A stretch of 64,000 nucleotides of DNA from Confluentibacter sediminis (GTDB lineage: Bacteria; Bacteroidota; Bacteroidia; Flavobacteriales; Flavobacteriaceae), in NCBI RefSeq assembly GCF_003258355.1, contig NZ_QKPO01000008.1, positions 62,001-126,000 on the forward strand. The letters run 5' to 3'. Below, piece after piece: positions 16,944 through 27,646 of this stretch. A model generated the notes under the pieces. That model was given only the letters and a program-made list of their open reading frames with translations. It was not told where the DNA came from and did not search any database. The position numbers and the translations under genes were made by a program. Position 1 is the stretch's first letter. Each line of letters begins with the position of its first letter.

Positions 16944-18353
16944 ATGACTATTAAAAACATCTGTTGTTTAGGAGCTGGCTATGTGGGAGGACCAACCATG
17001 TCCGTCATTGCTTTAAAATGTCCCGAAATAAAAGTAACTGTCGTCGATTTAAATGAAGCGCGTATCGCTGCTTGGAACGATGAAAATCTAGAAAATTTAC
17101 CAATATATGAACCTGGACTTGACAAGGTCGTTGAAAAAGCAAGAGGTCGTAATCTTTTTTTCTCTACGGATGTGGATACTGCTATTGCTGAAGCTGACAT
17201 GATCTTTATTGCCGTTAATACACCTACCAAAACCTATGGAGAAGGCAAAGGCATGGCAGCCGATTTAAAATTTGTAGAGCTTTCAGCCAGACAAATCGCA
17301 AGAGTAGCCAAGTCTGATAAAATCATTGTTGAAAAATCAACATTACCTGTTCGCACTGCTGAAACATTACAAACGATTCTAGACCACACAGGTAATGGCG
17401 TTCATTTTGAAGTATTGTCAAATCCTGAATTTTTGGCTGAAGGCACTGCCATGGATGATTTGTTTAATGCAGATCGTGTTTTAATTGGTGGTAACGAAAC
17501 GCCAGAGGGGCAAAAAGCAATAGCTGCATTGGTAGAAGTTTATGCACACTGGTTAAAGCCAAGTCAAATTTTAACTACAAATGTTTGGTCGTCCGAATTA
17601 TCTAAATTAACAGCAAATGCTTTTTTAGCTCAGCGAATTTCTTCTATAAATGCCATGTCTGCTTTATGTGAAGCTACCGAAGCTAATGTTAATGAAGTGG
17701 CACATGCTATTGGCACGGACAGCCGTATTGGACCAAAATTCTTAAAAGCTTCTGTGGGTTTTGGAGGCTCTTGTTTTCAAAAGGATATTCTGAACTTGGT
17801 TTACCTCTGTAGATATTTTAATTTACCTGAGGTTGCCGACTATTGGGAACAAGTAATCAAATTAAATGACTATCAAAAATATAGATTTGCAAAAAAGATT
17901 ATTACCACATTATTCAACACAGTAAACGGTAAAAAAATTGCTTTTCTAGGATGGGCTTTTAAAAAGGATACCAATGACACCCGTGAGTCTGCCGCCATAT
18001 ATGTCGCTGAACATTTAATAGAAGATGGTGCCGAAATACATATATATGACCCTCAAGTTTCGGAAGCTAAAATAATATCAGACATGCAATACCTATGGTC
18101 TTTAAAAGGTTTAAATGAGAATAAAATAGAACAAAAACTAAAACAACTGGTAGTCTATAACTCTTACGAAAAAGCTGTAAAAAATGCACATGCTATTGCT
18201 ATTTTAACAGAATGGGATGAGTTTTTAGGATACCCTTGGGGAAAAATATATATAGAAATGTTAAAACCGGCTTTTGTCTTTGATGGGAGAAATCTACTAG
18301 ATTTAGATAAGCTAAATAAAATAGGATTCAAAAGCTATACTATTGGAAAATAA
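16944..18353 (+). CDS. ugd: UDP-glucose 6-dehydrogenase
   Basis: 469 aa. Oxidises UDP-glucose twice to UDP-glucuronate. The NAD site is GAGYVGGPT (residues about 10-18), the catalytic cysteine lies in [11 protein letters not shown] (about residue 276), and the C-terminal UDP-binding domain has [12 protein letters not shown]. The longer form with the [12 protein letters not shown] insert resembles animal-type UGDH rather than the shorter E. coli Ugd. It implies that the polymer contains glucuronic or a derived uronic acid. It is 56 nt after the fucose synthase gene, and the precursor block ends here. Confidence 0.95.
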   Translation: MTIKNICCLGAGYVGGPTMSVIALKCPEIKVTVVDLNEARIAAWNDENLENLPIYEPGLDKVVEKARGRNLFFSTDVDTAIAEADMIFIAVNTPTKTYGEGKGMAADLKFVELSARQIARVAKSDKIIVEKSTLPVRTAETLQTILDHTGNGVHFEVLSNPEFLAEGTAMDDLFNADRVLIGGNETPEGQKAIAALVEVYAHWLKPSQILTTNVWSSELSKLTANAFLAQRISSINAMSALCEATEANVNEVAHAIGTDSRIGPKFLKASVGFGGSCFQKDILNLVYLCRYFNLPEVADYWEQVIKLNDYQKYRFAKKIITTLFNTVNGKKIAFLGWAFKKDTNDTRESAAIYVAEHLIEDGAEIHIYDPQVSEAKIISDMQYLWSLKGLNENKIEQKLKQLVVYNSYEKAVKNAHAIAILTEWDEFLGYPWGKIYIEMLKPAFVFDGRNLLDLDKLNKIGFKSYTIGK

Positions 18354-18464
18354 GATTTGTTTAAAGATATTATTATTTTAAACTTCAGCATTATATCATA
18401 GCATCCTATTCTCCATTTTTTCGGCAAAAAAATTTTTAGTCAAAAATCTTTTCAAATTAAATAA

Positions 18465-20006
18465 ATGCAAGACGCGAAACGTGTAGCTAATAACACTGGT
18501 ATTTTATATCTCAGAATGGTCATCACCGTTTTTATTTCACTCTATGTAACAAGGTTAGTGCTAGCAGCTTTAGGAACTGAAGACTTTGGAATATTTAGTG
18601 TTGTTGGGGGAGCTATAACAATGCTTACATTTTTGAATGCAGCAATGACCTCTGCAACACAACGTTTTATGTCTTATGCTAAGGGTGAAGCTAATAATAT
18701 GAAGCTAAAAAACATATTCAATGTAAGCTTAATTCTTCATTTTTTAATAGCCATAGCCATTACTGTAATTTTAGAAGTTGCTGGATATTTTTTTTTTAAT
18801 GGTGTATTAGAAATCAATCCTGAACGAATTAATGCAGCCAAACTTATATATCAATTTTTAATAGTAAGTACTTTTTTTACAATAATATCTGTTCCATACG
18901 ATGCTGTTATAAATGCAAATGAGAATATGCTTTTTGTTGCCATAATTGGTGTTATAGAAGCTTTTCTTAAGTTAGCTATCGCATATTATGTTACTTATAC
19001 TGTTTTTGACAAACTTATAAGCTATGGTTTTTTAATGGCAATTCTTATTATTTTACTTTTGGTTTGTAGACAATTATATTGTCACATAAAATATGAAGAA
19101 GTAGATATTAACTTAAAAAAATATAAAGACAAATTATTATTTAAAGAAATGTCAAGGTTTGCTGGGTGGTCACTTTTAGGATCATCCTCAGGAATGCTAT
19201 CTAACTATGGTCAAGGTATTGTACTGAATATGTATTTTGGGACTTTGATAAATGCTTCTCAAGGAATTTCGAATCAAGTTAATGGGCAATTAAGCTCATT
19301 TTCTAATACCATGTTAAAAGCTCTAAATCCGGTAATTGCAAAAAGTGAAGGAGCTGGTAATAGAAAAATGCTGATAAGCTCTGTTAAATTAGGTAGTAAA
19401 TTTTCATATTTTCTGCTTTCTTTTTTTGCAATACCCGTAATTATAGAAATGCCCTTAATACTAAATTTATGGTTAAAAGATGTACCTGATTATGCTGTAA
19501 CTTTCTGTAGATTGTTATTGATAAAAAACTTACACGACCAACTATTTGTCACATTAGCACCTGCAATAGCCGCTGTGGGAAATATTAAGAAATATCAAAT
19601 ATACATTTCTCTTTTAGCTTTTACACCATTAATTATTACCGCCATTTTGTTTTCAATGGGCTATGAACCCTATGTATTATATATTGTTTTCATTATACAA
19701 AGTGCGGCAAGGTCTTATTTTATCACTTTATATCACGCAAATAAAAACCTTAATTTGTCAATTTCAGGGTTTTTAAATGATGTGGTCTTCAGATGTTTAA
19801 GTGTTGCACTGATAGTCTTTATAATTGGTAGTTTATTACATATTTTTTTAGAAGTAGGATATTTAAGACTGTCTCTTGTCATTATAATATGTTCTATCCT
19901 TAATCTTCTTGGTTTAGCTTTTATCGTATTAAAAAGTAACGAGAAAAAAATCATATATGAATTAATATTACCTATCATCAAACGGTTAGGAATAATTAAA
20001 GCTTAA
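18465..20006 (+). CDS. Wzx-type polysaccharide flippase
   Basis: 513 aa with about 12-14 hydrophobic helices and no signal peptide. The N-terminal block (NNTGILYLRMVITVFISLYV, then LGTEDFGIFSVVGG and TSATQRFMSYA) is typical of MOP/MATE-superfamily oligosaccharide flippases of Bacteroidota. It would move undecaprenyl-linked repeat units across the inner membrane for the polymerase encoded at 25270. It is the first gene after the precursor block, and from here the sequence becomes markedly more AT-rich, as is common for the serotype-specific part of such loci. Substrate cannot be read from sequence. Confidence 0.88.
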   Translation: MQDAKRVANNTGILYLRMVITVFISLYVTRLVLAALGTEDFGIFSVVGGAITMLTFLNAAMTSATQRFMSYAKGEANNMKLKNIFNVSLILHFLIAIAITVILEVAGYFFFNGVLEINPERINAAKLIYQFLIVSTFFTIISVPYDAVINANENMLFVAIIGVIEAFLKLAIAYYVTYTVFDKLISYGFLMAILIILLLVCRQLYCHIKYEEVDINLKKYKDKLLFKEMSRFAGWSLLGSSSGMLSNYGQGIVLNMYFGTLINASQGISNQVNGQLSSFSNTMLKALNPVIAKSEGAGNRKMLISSVKLGSKFSYFLLSFFAIPVIIEMPLILNLWLKDVPDYAVTFCRLLLIKNLHDQLFVTLAPAIAAVGNIKKYQIYISLLAFTPLIITAILFSMGYEPYVLYIVFIIQSAARSYFITLYHANKNLNLSISGFLNDVVFRCLSVALIVFIIGSLLHIFLEVGYLRLSLVIIICSILNLLGLAFIVLKSNEKKIIYELILPIIKRLGIIKA

Positions 20007-20040
20007 TGAATAAAAAGAAAATTTCACTTTTACATATATT

Positions 20041-21441
20041 ATGACAGAACCTCAAATATTAGATAAAACAGTAATCCAAAATGGTTATTGTATTGGTTGT
20101 GGAGCATGTGCAGCAAAAAAAGACTCTCCTTTTAAAATGAAAATGGATAAATATGGAAACATTGTTGCTGAAGCTTCATCAGACTTAAGTCTAAGCTCTG
20201 TTGATGTATTAAATATTTGCCCTTTTTCTGGAAAATCTAAGAATGAAACTGAATTGGCAGATATTGTGTTTTCTGACATCGAAAAAGTTGATGATAGAAT
20301 AGGAAAGTATGAAAAAACCTTTGCTGGGTATGTAAAAGAAAAAGAATTTAGAAAAAAAGGGAGTTCTGGCGGAATTGCGAAATGGATTGGATATCAATTA
20401 TTAAAAAATAATGAAGTAGATTATTTTGTTCAATTAATACCAAATCAATCAAATGACTCTTCTGCACCATTGTTTGACTATGGATATTTTAGTGATCCTG
20501 AAGAGGTCTTAAATGGATCTAAATCTTCTTATTATCCAGTAACATTAGAAAATGTTATAAAAAAAATAAACAAAACAGATGCTCGTTTTGCAATAACTGG
20601 TGTTCCTTGCTTTATTAAAACATTACGTCTATTATCATTAGAAGATATTGTTTTAAGAGAGAGAATAAAGTACACAATAGGAATTGTATGTGGAGGAATG
20701 AAGAGTGCAAATCAATCTAAAATGATTGGTTGGGAGCTAGGGGTTGAACCAGAAAACTTAATAAATATAGACTTTAGAAGAAAATATAAAGACAGACCAG
20801 CAAGTCAGAAAATATATCAAGTCTGGTCTAATAAAGATTCTATAGAACGGTACAAAAATGCTAATGAGATTTATGGAACAGATTATGGTTCTGGTTTTTT
20901 TAAACCCAAAGCATGTGATTTTTGTGATGACGTAGTGGGTGAACTAGCAGATATAAGTATTGGAGATGCTTGGCTGAGAGATTTTAGAGATGATCCTAAC
21001 GGAACCTCACTGGCAATTGTTCGAAACAAAAATATTTTAGAAATATTAAAGCAAGCATCTGAAAAAAATAAAGTAAAATTAACAGAGATCACTGCAGAAG
21101 AAACCGGCAAATCTCAATTAGGAGGTTTTAGGCATCGTAGAGAAGGCTTATCATTAAGATTATCCCATAAAGAAAAAAACAAACAATGGTATCCTAAGAA
21201 AAGAGTGGTACCTGGGGAATTTAACTTATCTGAAAAAAGAAAGAAAATCTACAACCTTAGGGAAGATATTGCAATTAAAAGTCATAAGGAATTTTATAAT
21301 GCACTTAAAAAAAACAACTTAAACATATTTAAAGAAGAAATGGCTCCTTTAGTAAATAAATACATTGCAGCCAACAAGCCAAGTTTAAGCTTACGTTTAA
21401 AGAGGAAATTTTTAAGATACATACAAAAAATGAAAAAATGA
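20041..21441 (+). CDS. FrhB-like iron-sulfur flavoprotein (F420 hydrogenase beta-subunit family)
   Basis: 466 aa, cytoplasmic. The N-terminus has a ferredoxin-like cysteine cluster CIGCGACAA (about residues 19-27) with a further NICPFSG cysteine. Central segments (RFAITGVPCFIKTLRLL, then IGIVCGGMKS) match the FrhB N- and C-terminal domains, and CDFCDDVVGELADISIGDAW is the usual C-proximal block. Members in polysaccharide loci lack hydrogenase partners and have an unknown redox role. It overlaps the pyruvyltransferase gene by 4 nt (ATGA), indicating translational coupling and a joint function. Confidence 0.82.
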   Translation: MTEPQILDKTVIQNGYCIGCGACAAKKDSPFKMKMDKYGNIVAEASSDLSLSSVDVLNICPFSGKSKNETELADIVFSDIEKVDDRIGKYEKTFAGYVKEKEFRKKGSSGGIAKWIGYQLLKNNEVDYFVQLIPNQSNDSSAPLFDYGYFSDPEEVLNGSKSSYYPVTLENVIKKINKTDARFAITGVPCFIKTLRLLSLEDIVLRERIKYTIGIVCGGMKSANQSKMIGWELGVEPENLINIDFRRKYKDRPASQKIYQVWSNKDSIERYKNANEIYGTDYGSGFFKPKACDFCDDVVGELADISIGDAWLRDFRDDPNGTSLAIVRNKNILEILKQASEKNKVKLTEITAEETGKSQLGGFRHRREGLSLRLSHKEKNKQWYPKKRVVPGEFNLSEKRKKIYNLREDIAIKSHKEFYNALKKNNLNIFKEEMAPLVNKYIAANKPSLSLRLKRKFLRYIQKMKK

Positions 21442-22535
21442 AAATTGGTATAATGACAACCCATTCATCATTAAATAATGGTGCTGTTTTACAAGCATAT
21501 TCTTTACAAACATATCTGGAAAGCTTAGGGCATGACGTAGAGTTTATTAACTATGAGGAACCTTACCCTTTTAAATATAGAAATTATTTTTCAAAACGTA
21601 TTTCAATAACATTAAACCTTTGGAAAGACAGGTTAAATGAGAAAAAATATAAGAGAAAAGGTGAATTTGGCAATTTACTTAAAAGAACGACTACTGTTTA
21701 TAAAACCTTAGAGGACTTACAAAAAAACCCTCCTAAATTTGATGTTTATATAACAGGTAGCGATCAAGTTTGGACAGTTGCTAGCAGAAAAAAAGTTAGG
21801 CGCCCTTTTTACTTAGATTTTGGATTTAAAGAAGTGAAAAGAATTTCTTACGCAGCAAGTTTAGGTCAATGCATAGTGCCAGAATATATGGAAAAAGATA
21901 TGCGAGATTTGTTACTTAAATTTGATGCAATAAGTGTTCGTGAAAGTTCGGGTGTAAAATATATTCAAAATTTGGTTGGAGATAAAAAAGACATTTTTCA
22001 TGCAATAGACCCAACATTATTAGTAGAACCAAGTATTTTTTCTAAAATATTTTCAAAAGATTTACAATTAAAACAAGAAAGCTTTATTGTATGTTATTCC
22101 TTAACGGCCTATAACGATAAGGAAAAGGCGATGGTTAATTATATTCAAAATAAATTAGGAAGCCTACCTATTAAAAATTTAAGAAATCCCGGAACATGTA
22201 TTAGGATAAAAGACGCAGAAAATATTATAGTCACACCAAGTGAATGGTTAAAGTATTTTAGCATGTCTAAAATAAATATTTGCACATCCTTTCACGCAGT
22301 AGTATTTTCATTGGTATTCCACAAACAATTTGTTGTTATTTCTCCATATATCAACAAAAGAATTATGTCCTTGTTAAAATTAGTGAATCTAGAAAATCAT
22401 TTTATTACAGATTTCAACAAACAAAACATAGATACTCTAATAGAAAAAAAAATTGATTGGAATCACGTAGACAAACAAATTGAAACAAGTAGAGAAAAAA
22501 GTAAACTATTTTTAATTGATGCTCTAACAAATTAA
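21438..22535 (+). CDS. Polysaccharide pyruvyl transferase family protein
   Basis: 365 aa, cytoplasmic. It begins MKIGIMTTHSSLNNGAVLQA, the family N-terminus, with YITGSDQVW at about 105-113 and CTSFHAVVFSLVF near residue 285, which form the GT-B-like active site. Such enzymes transfer a pyruvate ketal from phosphoenolpyruvate to a sugar, adding negative charge. Coupled by a 4-nt overlap to the FrhB-like gene, a pairing often seen in exopolysaccharide loci. Family membership is firm; the acceptor sugar is unknown. Confidence 0.85.
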   Translation: MKIGIMTTHSSLNNGAVLQAYSLQTYLESLGHDVEFINYEEPYPFKYRNYFSKRISITLNLWKDRLNEKKYKRKGEFGNLLKRTTTVYKTLEDLQKNPPKFDVYITGSDQVWTVASRKKVRRPFYLDFGFKEVKRISYAASLGQCIVPEYMEKDMRDLLLKFDAISVRESSGVKYIQNLVGDKKDIFHAIDPTLLVEPSIFSKIFSKDLQLKQESFIVCYSLTAYNDKEKAMVNYIQNKLGSLPIKNLRNPGTCIRIKDAENIIVTPSEWLKYFSMSKINICTSFHAVVFSLVFHKQFVVISPYINKRIMSLLKLVNLENHFITDFNKQNIDTLIEKKIDWNHVDKQIETSREKSKLFLIDALTN

Positions 22536-22559
22536 TTTTAAAAACCTTTTACATAAGTT

Positions 22560-23522
22560 ATGATATCTGTAGTAATACCTTTATACAATAAAGAAACAAC
22601 AATAATAAAAACTGTGTCATCAGTACTAAATCAAACATATACTGATTTTGAGTTGATTATTGTAGACGATGGTTCATTGGACAAAAGTATAACTTTATTA
22701 AAAAACACCTTTAATACTAATGAGTGTATTAAAATTGTATCTCAAAAAAATCAGGGAGTTAGTGTCGCAAGAAATACTGGAGTAGAGAATTCTAAATATA
22801 ACTTAATTGCTTTTTTAGATGGGGATGATTTATGGGAGCCTACTTATTTAGAAAACATGCACAACATATATTTAAAGTTCCCGAATGCCGGAATGTATTG
22901 TTGTGCTGGATTTATTAAAAATGCAGATGGTTCAATTTTTAAGAGAATCAACAATAAAATTACTGAAAAATATTCTAAAATTTCATTTTTCCAAAACCCA
23001 CATGTTTTTTTACACACGAGTGCTACAATGGTTCAAAAAGATGTGTTTTATAGAGCAAAAGGATTTCCTCCTGGCATGTTAAGGAATCAAGATTATGCTT
23101 TATTCTTCTCCATTGCCTTAATTTCAGATGTCTGCTATTGCAACATACCTTTAAGCACCTATGTTGGAGGTGTACCAAATCAAGCTACAAGTAGTTTTAC
23201 TATGAAAACATTAAACTCAGTAATATCAAGACATAATAAGGTTTACAACAATTGGATTCAGTCAAATAAGACTAAAAATGATTTTTTAATTTTCACTAAA
23301 TATGAATTGAGACATCAGTTCAAAGTACATATAATTAAAAATGAATATGACTTTTTAGACTCTTTTTTTAGAAACTTGGATTTAAAATTGTTAAAAGAAT
23401 TTCACTTTATTGAAAGATTTATGTACAAAAGAAAAAAATTAAAATTTTTATCAAAATTAACAATAAATATTACAAAAGTAAGATGGCGTTTAAGAGGCTA
23501 TCCCATTTTTACTTCTTACTAA
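22560..23522 (+). CDS. Glycosyltransferase family 2
   Basis: 320 aa. GT-A domain at residues 1 to about 215: MISVVIPLYNKE, then IIVDDGS (about 38-44) and the metal-binding AFLDGDDLWEP (about 89-99). The C-terminal 100 residues are basic and hydrophobic, suggesting membrane association. It would transfer one sugar to the growing lipid-linked repeat. It sits 24 nt after the pyruvyltransferase gene. The donor is not predictable. Confidence 0.88.
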   Translation: MISVVIPLYNKETTIIKTVSSVLNQTYTDFELIIVDDGSLDKSITLLKNTFNTNECIKIVSQKNQGVSVARNTGVENSKYNLIAFLDGDDLWEPTYLENMHNIYLKFPNAGMYCCAGFIKNADGSIFKRINNKITEKYSKISFFQNPHVFLHTSATMVQKDVFYRAKGFPPGMLRNQDYALFFSIALISDVCYCNIPLSTYVGGVPNQATSSFTMKTLNSVISRHNKVYNNWIQSNKTKNDFLIFTKYELRHQFKVHIIKNEYDFLDSFFRNLDLKLLKEFHFIERFMYKRKKLKFLSKLTINITKVRWRLRGYPIFTSY

Positions 23523-23543
23523 CACCATTTCTATAACAACTAT

Positions 23544-24521
23544 ATGATTATAATTAAACTTTTAAGAAAAATATATATACGCTTTTTTTTTAATATTCCT
23601 ATAAAAAAAATACCAGAATGTATAGAAAATCCACATCAAGCTTCAAAACTCATCTACGATACTTTAATATCAGATGAGCCATCTATGATTGCTCGTTTTG
23701 GTAGCACAGAACTTGCAACATTGATTAATTATTTGGAAGTAAAAAAACAAGATAAGAATATATGGAAGTATATAAAAACCGGTTTGCCATGGTGGTGGGA
23801 ACAAAACATAATCGATCAAATGCAACAATGGAGTGGTTTTTTCCCCCCAACAAAAGACAAAATTGAACAGTTTTGCGAACTAATGCTTCAGGACATAAAA
23901 GAAGTTGATATTTTAGGTTCTTGGATAGCAAATGAGTATTATTTTGAAGACCGCCTTATGGCCAAAAAGGTACATCTTAGGCTTTTAGACCCTTTTGGGT
24001 TTGAAACGCAAACACCATGGACAGCAGCATTAAAAGACAAAAAAATATTGATAGTTCATCCTTTTGTAGAATTAATGATAAGTCAATACCAAAATAGAAC
24101 ACTTCTTTTTAACAACAAGGATGTTTTACCTACGTTTGCATCCATAGCTGGTATAAAAGCCATACAAAGTTTAGGTGCTGCAGATCCTCGGTTTTCGGAT
24201 TGGTTTGAAGCTTTAAGCTTCATGAAAGCCAAAATCAATGAGCAAGACTACGACATTTGCCTAATTGGAGCTGGTGCTTATGGTTTTCCCTTAGCGGCAC
24301 ATGTAAAACGAATGGGAAAAAAAGCAGTACATATGGGAGGGAGCTTGCAATTACTTTTTGGTATTCGAGGTAAGCGATGGGATGACCCTAATTATGGTGT
24401 TAAGGAATGGGGAATTCCAAAAGGGAGTTACAGTAACTTGGTAAACGAACATTGGGTTAGACCTGGTGATAATTTAAAACCTAAAAATTCACAACAAGTT
24501 GAAGGATCTTGTTATTGGTAG
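23544..24521 (+). CDS. GT-D-fold glycosyltransferase
   Basis: 325 aa, cytoplasmic. The segment [19 protein letters not shown] (about residues 45-63) matches the start of the GT-D fold, a third glycosyltransferase fold first described for a former DUF1792 domain, and [20 protein letters not shown] (about 236-255) is the usual C-terminal nucleotide-binding-like block. [17 protein letters not shown] follows. Family members add glucose or similar sugars in protein O-glycosylation or capsule synthesis. It probably adds a side or chain sugar here. Fold assignment is by motif memory. Confidence 0.72.
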   Translation: MIIIKLLRKIYIRFFFNIPIKKIPECIENPHQASKLIYDTLISDEPSMIARFGSTELATLINYLEVKKQDKNIWKYIKTGLPWWWEQNIIDQMQQWSGFFPPTKDKIEQFCELMLQDIKEVDILGSWIANEYYFEDRLMAKKVHLRLLDPFGFETQTPWTAALKDKKILIVHPFVELMISQYQNRTLLFNNKDVLPTFASIAGIKAIQSLGAADPRFSDWFEALSFMKAKINEQDYDICLIGAGAYGFPLAAHVKRMGKKAVHMGGSLQLLFGIRGKRWDDPNYGVKEWGIPKGSYSNLVNEHWVRPGDNLKPKNSQQVEGSCYW

Positions 24522-24526
24522 TCAAT

Positions 24527-25183
24527 ATGAAAAAATTATTTAGAATTTTTTATTTAGTTCCTGGTCTATTAATTAAATTATTTGAAATTGCAAATGATGG
24601 AGCTCGAGACATTCAAAATAAAATAAGGTTTAAAGACGCTATAATTGAGAAAGGTGCTAGTTTTAACCCTAAGACCATCTTGAAAGAAAATTCAAAAGTT
24701 TCATCCGGGTGCATATTAAATAATGTCTTTTTAGAAAGTTATTCATACATCGGTAGAAATTGTCTCATTCAAAATACCAGTATAGGCAAATTTTGTTCTA
24801 TTGCCAATGATGTATTCATCGGTTTAGGTTGTCATCCTATCAATAGATTTTCAACTTCTCCAATTTTTTATAATAAAAATAACCCTCTTAAAATTGCATT
24901 AGTAGAAGACGATAAAACTTTCGTTGAATACAAAAAAATTGAAATAGGGAACGATGTCTGGATTGGTGCTCGTGCTATTATTCTTGACGGTGTTAAAATA
25001 GGCAATGGAGCCATAATAGCAAGCGGAGCAATCGTAACTAAAGATGTTGAGGATTACGAAATAGTAGGTGGTATTCCTGCTAAATTAATTAAAATGAGAT
25101 TTGAAAAGGATAAAATTAATCAGCTAAACAAGTCACATTGGTGGTCATTACATTTGGAAGATATATTATCCTATTTTGAATAA
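24527..25183 (+). CDS. Left-handed beta-helix acyltransferase (CatB-like)
   Basis: 218 aa from the ATG at 24527. An upstream TTG at 24509 would overlap the previous gene by 13 nt and is less likely. Residues about 45-190 carry hexapeptide repeats ([50 protein letters not shown]) ending in the [11 protein letters not shown] that closes these trimers. The CHPINRF segment may supply the catalytic histidine. It most likely O- or N-acetylates a sugar using acetyl-CoA. One of three such enzymes in the locus. Confidence 0.85.
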   Translation: MKKLFRIFYLVPGLLIKLFEIANDGARDIQNKIRFKDAIIEKGASFNPKTILKENSKVSSGCILNNVFLESYSYIGRNCLIQNTSIGKFCSIANDVFIGLGCHPINRFSTSPIFYNKNNPLKIALVEDDKTFVEYKKIEIGNDVWIGARAIILDGVKIGNGAIIASGAIVTKDVEDYEIVGGIPAKLIKMRFEKDKINQLNKSHWWSLHLEDILSYFE

Positions 25184-25269
25184 CACATATATATTATACT
25201 TATCTTCTTTTAAATCAAATTGAAAAGATTTTATTCATATGTTCCCAATTCAATAATACAAATTAATTA

Positions 25270-26556
25270 ATGACTTTAACAAAACAAAAGCTAAAACAAT
25301 ATGCACTATTATTTACTTTATTTGGGCTTTTAATAGTAGTTAGCACTAATATATTAGCAAAAGCTGGTATTCTTTTTAGTTTGGGCACCTATGCTTCAAT
25401 AGTAATAATGTATGTCTCAATTATTATTTTTGCAAAATTTGCATATAATGTTGGTTTAAAACACGTTCCTAAATTCCTTTCTATTGTATACCGCCTTTTA
25501 ATTTCTTGGTTTATTTTACAAATAATAAGAGGTGCTTTAATTGCAAATAATTATTGGGAATATAAACTTTTATTTTTCAATTCCTTAACTTTTACCTTGA
25601 TTAGCTTAGTTTTCTTTTTAGGAAATAACCTAAACATAACAAAATACATTTTTCAAAAATATTTATATGCCATTTTACCAATAGCAATAGTTTTATTGCC
25701 ATTAACTCATAATGTAGCGAATCAGTTATTTTCCAGATTGGCTATTCCTGTAACAATCTTATTACTTTTTATTCCATATATTAAAAAAAAATGGATTATT
25801 ATATTAACAGTCATTATGATAATCTCTATACTTTCTGAACCAGGATTTAGAACAGGGTTTATAAAAATAGGGGTTTCTCTACTATTACTAATTGGTCTTT
25901 ATACCAAATTGTTAAATTCAAAAACCGTAAAAAGCATCATATTTTTAACCATGTTAGCACTACCTATTATAATGCTTACTTTAGGGATAATTGGGAGTTA
26001 TAACATTTTCGAGAAGTTATCTGAAAATGAAGATTTAGAATATAAAATAGAAGTAGGAGATAAACTTCAAAAACAAAATATTGATACGAGATCTTTTCTA
26101 TACGAAGAAGTTTTAGAAGATTTAATAAGTACAGACAACTTACTATTTGGAAAGAGTCCATCTCAAGGGTATAAATCATATTTTTTTTACAATAATGGAG
26201 GAGCTATGAATGGTATTCGTTATTCCTCAGAGGTTAATATATTAAACCTTATGCTATATTTTGGTTTAGTAGGTTGCATGCTCATGGTCATCTTAGTTAT
26301 AAGTGTGTCATATTATGGCATTTTTAAATCCAATAATAAACTGGCTATCACTTTAGGTTTTTTATTACTAAGTCGCTACTTATTATTTTTTATAGAGGAA
26401 TTTACTCAGTTTAATTTTAATTTTTACTTTTTTTGGCTGGTTATGGGGTTGGTAGCATCAAAACAATTCAGAAGCATGAATGAGAGTCAAATAAAACTTT
26501 GGGTTAGAAATATTTTTAACAAAAGCTCTAAACAGAGTATTAGCCTAAATAAATAA
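25270..26556 (+). CDS. Wzy-type polysaccharide polymerase (O-antigen ligase-like membrane protein)
   Basis: 428 aa with about 11 membrane helices and one larger periplasmic loop (residues about 245-310, with LSENEDLEYKIEVGDKL and DTRSFLYEEVLEDL). The loop position and the LFGKSPSQGYKSY segment fit Wzy/WaaL-type proteins. It would join flipped repeat units in the periplasm. Sequence conservation in this class is poor, so the assignment rests on topology, on the Wzx gene in the locus, and on there being no other candidate polymerase. It begins 86 nt after the acyltransferase gene. Confidence 0.75.
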   Translation: MTLTKQKLKQYALLFTLFGLLIVVSTNILAKAGILFSLGTYASIVIMYVSIIIFAKFAYNVGLKHVPKFLSIVYRLLISWFILQIIRGALIANNYWEYKLLFFNSLTFTLISLVFFLGNNLNITKYIFQKYLYAILPIAIVLLPLTHNVANQLFSRLAIPVTILLLFIPYIKKKWIIILTVIMIISILSEPGFRTGFIKIGVSLLLLIGLYTKLLNSKTVKSIIFLTMLALPIIMLTLGIIGSYNIFEKLSENEDLEYKIEVGDKLQKQNIDTRSFLYEEVLEDLISTDNLLFGKSPSQGYKSYFFYNNGGAMNGIRYSSEVNILNLMLYFGLVGCMLMVILVISVSYYGIFKSNNKLAITLGFLLLSRYLLFFIEEFTQFNFNFYFFWLVMGLVASKQFRSMNESQIKLWVRNIFNKSSKQSISLNK

Positions 26557-26766
26557 AGATTTATTCATTACTACAATCTTCATAAAGCTTATTTTTTTAG
26601 TAGTTCATATTTAACTACAGACACCAAAAACAAATATGTGTATCACAAATAACTTTAGTTCTACTAAAAATGGGAAACTGGAAAAGATGTTTTTTCATTT
26701 CTAATGGTGTATTTAACATGATGGACAATTACAAAAACACATATCAGTACTTAGTATATTACAATA

Positions 26767-27624
26767 ATGATAGAACTAAAAACAATAGCAGTATTACTTA
26801 CCTGCCACAACCGAAAAGATAAAACCATAATGTGTTTAGATGCTTTATTTAAAACATCTTTACCTGAAAATCATTCTTTAGAAGTCATTCTGGTAGATGA
26901 TGGTTCAACCGATGGTACATCCAAAGCTGTAAAAAAATATTTCCCTAAAGTACATATCATTACAGGAAATGGCAATTTGTATTGGAACCAGGGCATGCGA
27001 TTAGCCTGGAAATCTGCATATAACATAAAAGATTATGATTTTTATGTATGGTTAAATGACGATACATTTATTGAAAATGATGCTATTACCCATTTAGTAT
27101 CTAGCTATGAAAGATTTAAAAAAGAAAACCTATCAGAAGCTATTATTGTGGGGTCTTGCAAAAATAATGAAACCTCTACTCGCTTTTCTTATGGTGGACA
27201 CACCGATAAAGGAATAGTTATACCTAATGGTAAATTACAAAATGTAAAATACATGAATGGCAATTTTGTTTTAGTCTCTAAAACAGTTTTTCATATTTTA
27301 GGCAATCTAAATAAAGATTATACGCATGGAATGGGTGATTATGACTATGGATTAAGAGCCTTAGAAGAGAATATACATGTTATTATATCTGAAAAATATG
27401 TAGCAACTTGTGCTATAAATAAAGGCATTCCTACTTGGTGTAATCCAAATAAAAAACTTAAACAAAGATGGTCTCATTTCAATTCCCCGTTGGGCTTAAA
27501 TATTAAAGAATATAAAATATTTAGAAAAAGGTTTTGGCCGAAATCCTATTACAAATCAATCATCAAAGCTTATTTCAAAATGTTATTACCTAAAATCTAT
27601 TATAAATTATCGTTAAATAAATAA
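26767..27624 (+). CDS. Glycosyltransferase family 2 (rhamnosyltransferase-like)
   Basis: 285 aa. Starts with IAVLLTCHNRKDKTIMCLDAL, has ILVDDGSTDGTS (about residues 40-51), NGNLYWNQGMRLAW (about 69-82) and the DxD-like WLNDDTF (about 96-102), the pattern of GT2 enzymes related to WfgS/RfbF-type transferases. MGDYDYGLRA is the likely acceptor or base region. It follows a 210-bp gap with no gene. Activity is certain only at class level. Confidence 0.85.
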   Translation: MIELKTIAVLLTCHNRKDKTIMCLDALFKTSLPENHSLEVILVDDGSTDGTSKAVKKYFPKVHIITGNGNLYWNQGMRLAWKSAYNIKDYDFYVWLNDDTFIENDAITHLVSSYERFKKENLSEAIIVGSCKNNETSTRFSYGGHTDKGIVIPNGKLQNVKYMNGNFVLVSKTVFHILGNLNKDYTHGMGDYDYGLRALEENIHVIISEKYVATCAINKGIPTWCNPNKKLKQRWSHFNSPLGLNIKEYKIFRKRFWPKSYYKSIIKAYFKMLLPKIYYKLSLNK

Positions 27625-27646
27625 TCTTTTTCTTAAAAATAAAAAT

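Noticed and set aside
24509-24526. TTG start for the acyltransferase, giving a 13-nt overlap with the GT-D gene
   Set aside because: The ATG at 24527 gives a normal family N-terminus (MKKLFRIF) and no overlap.
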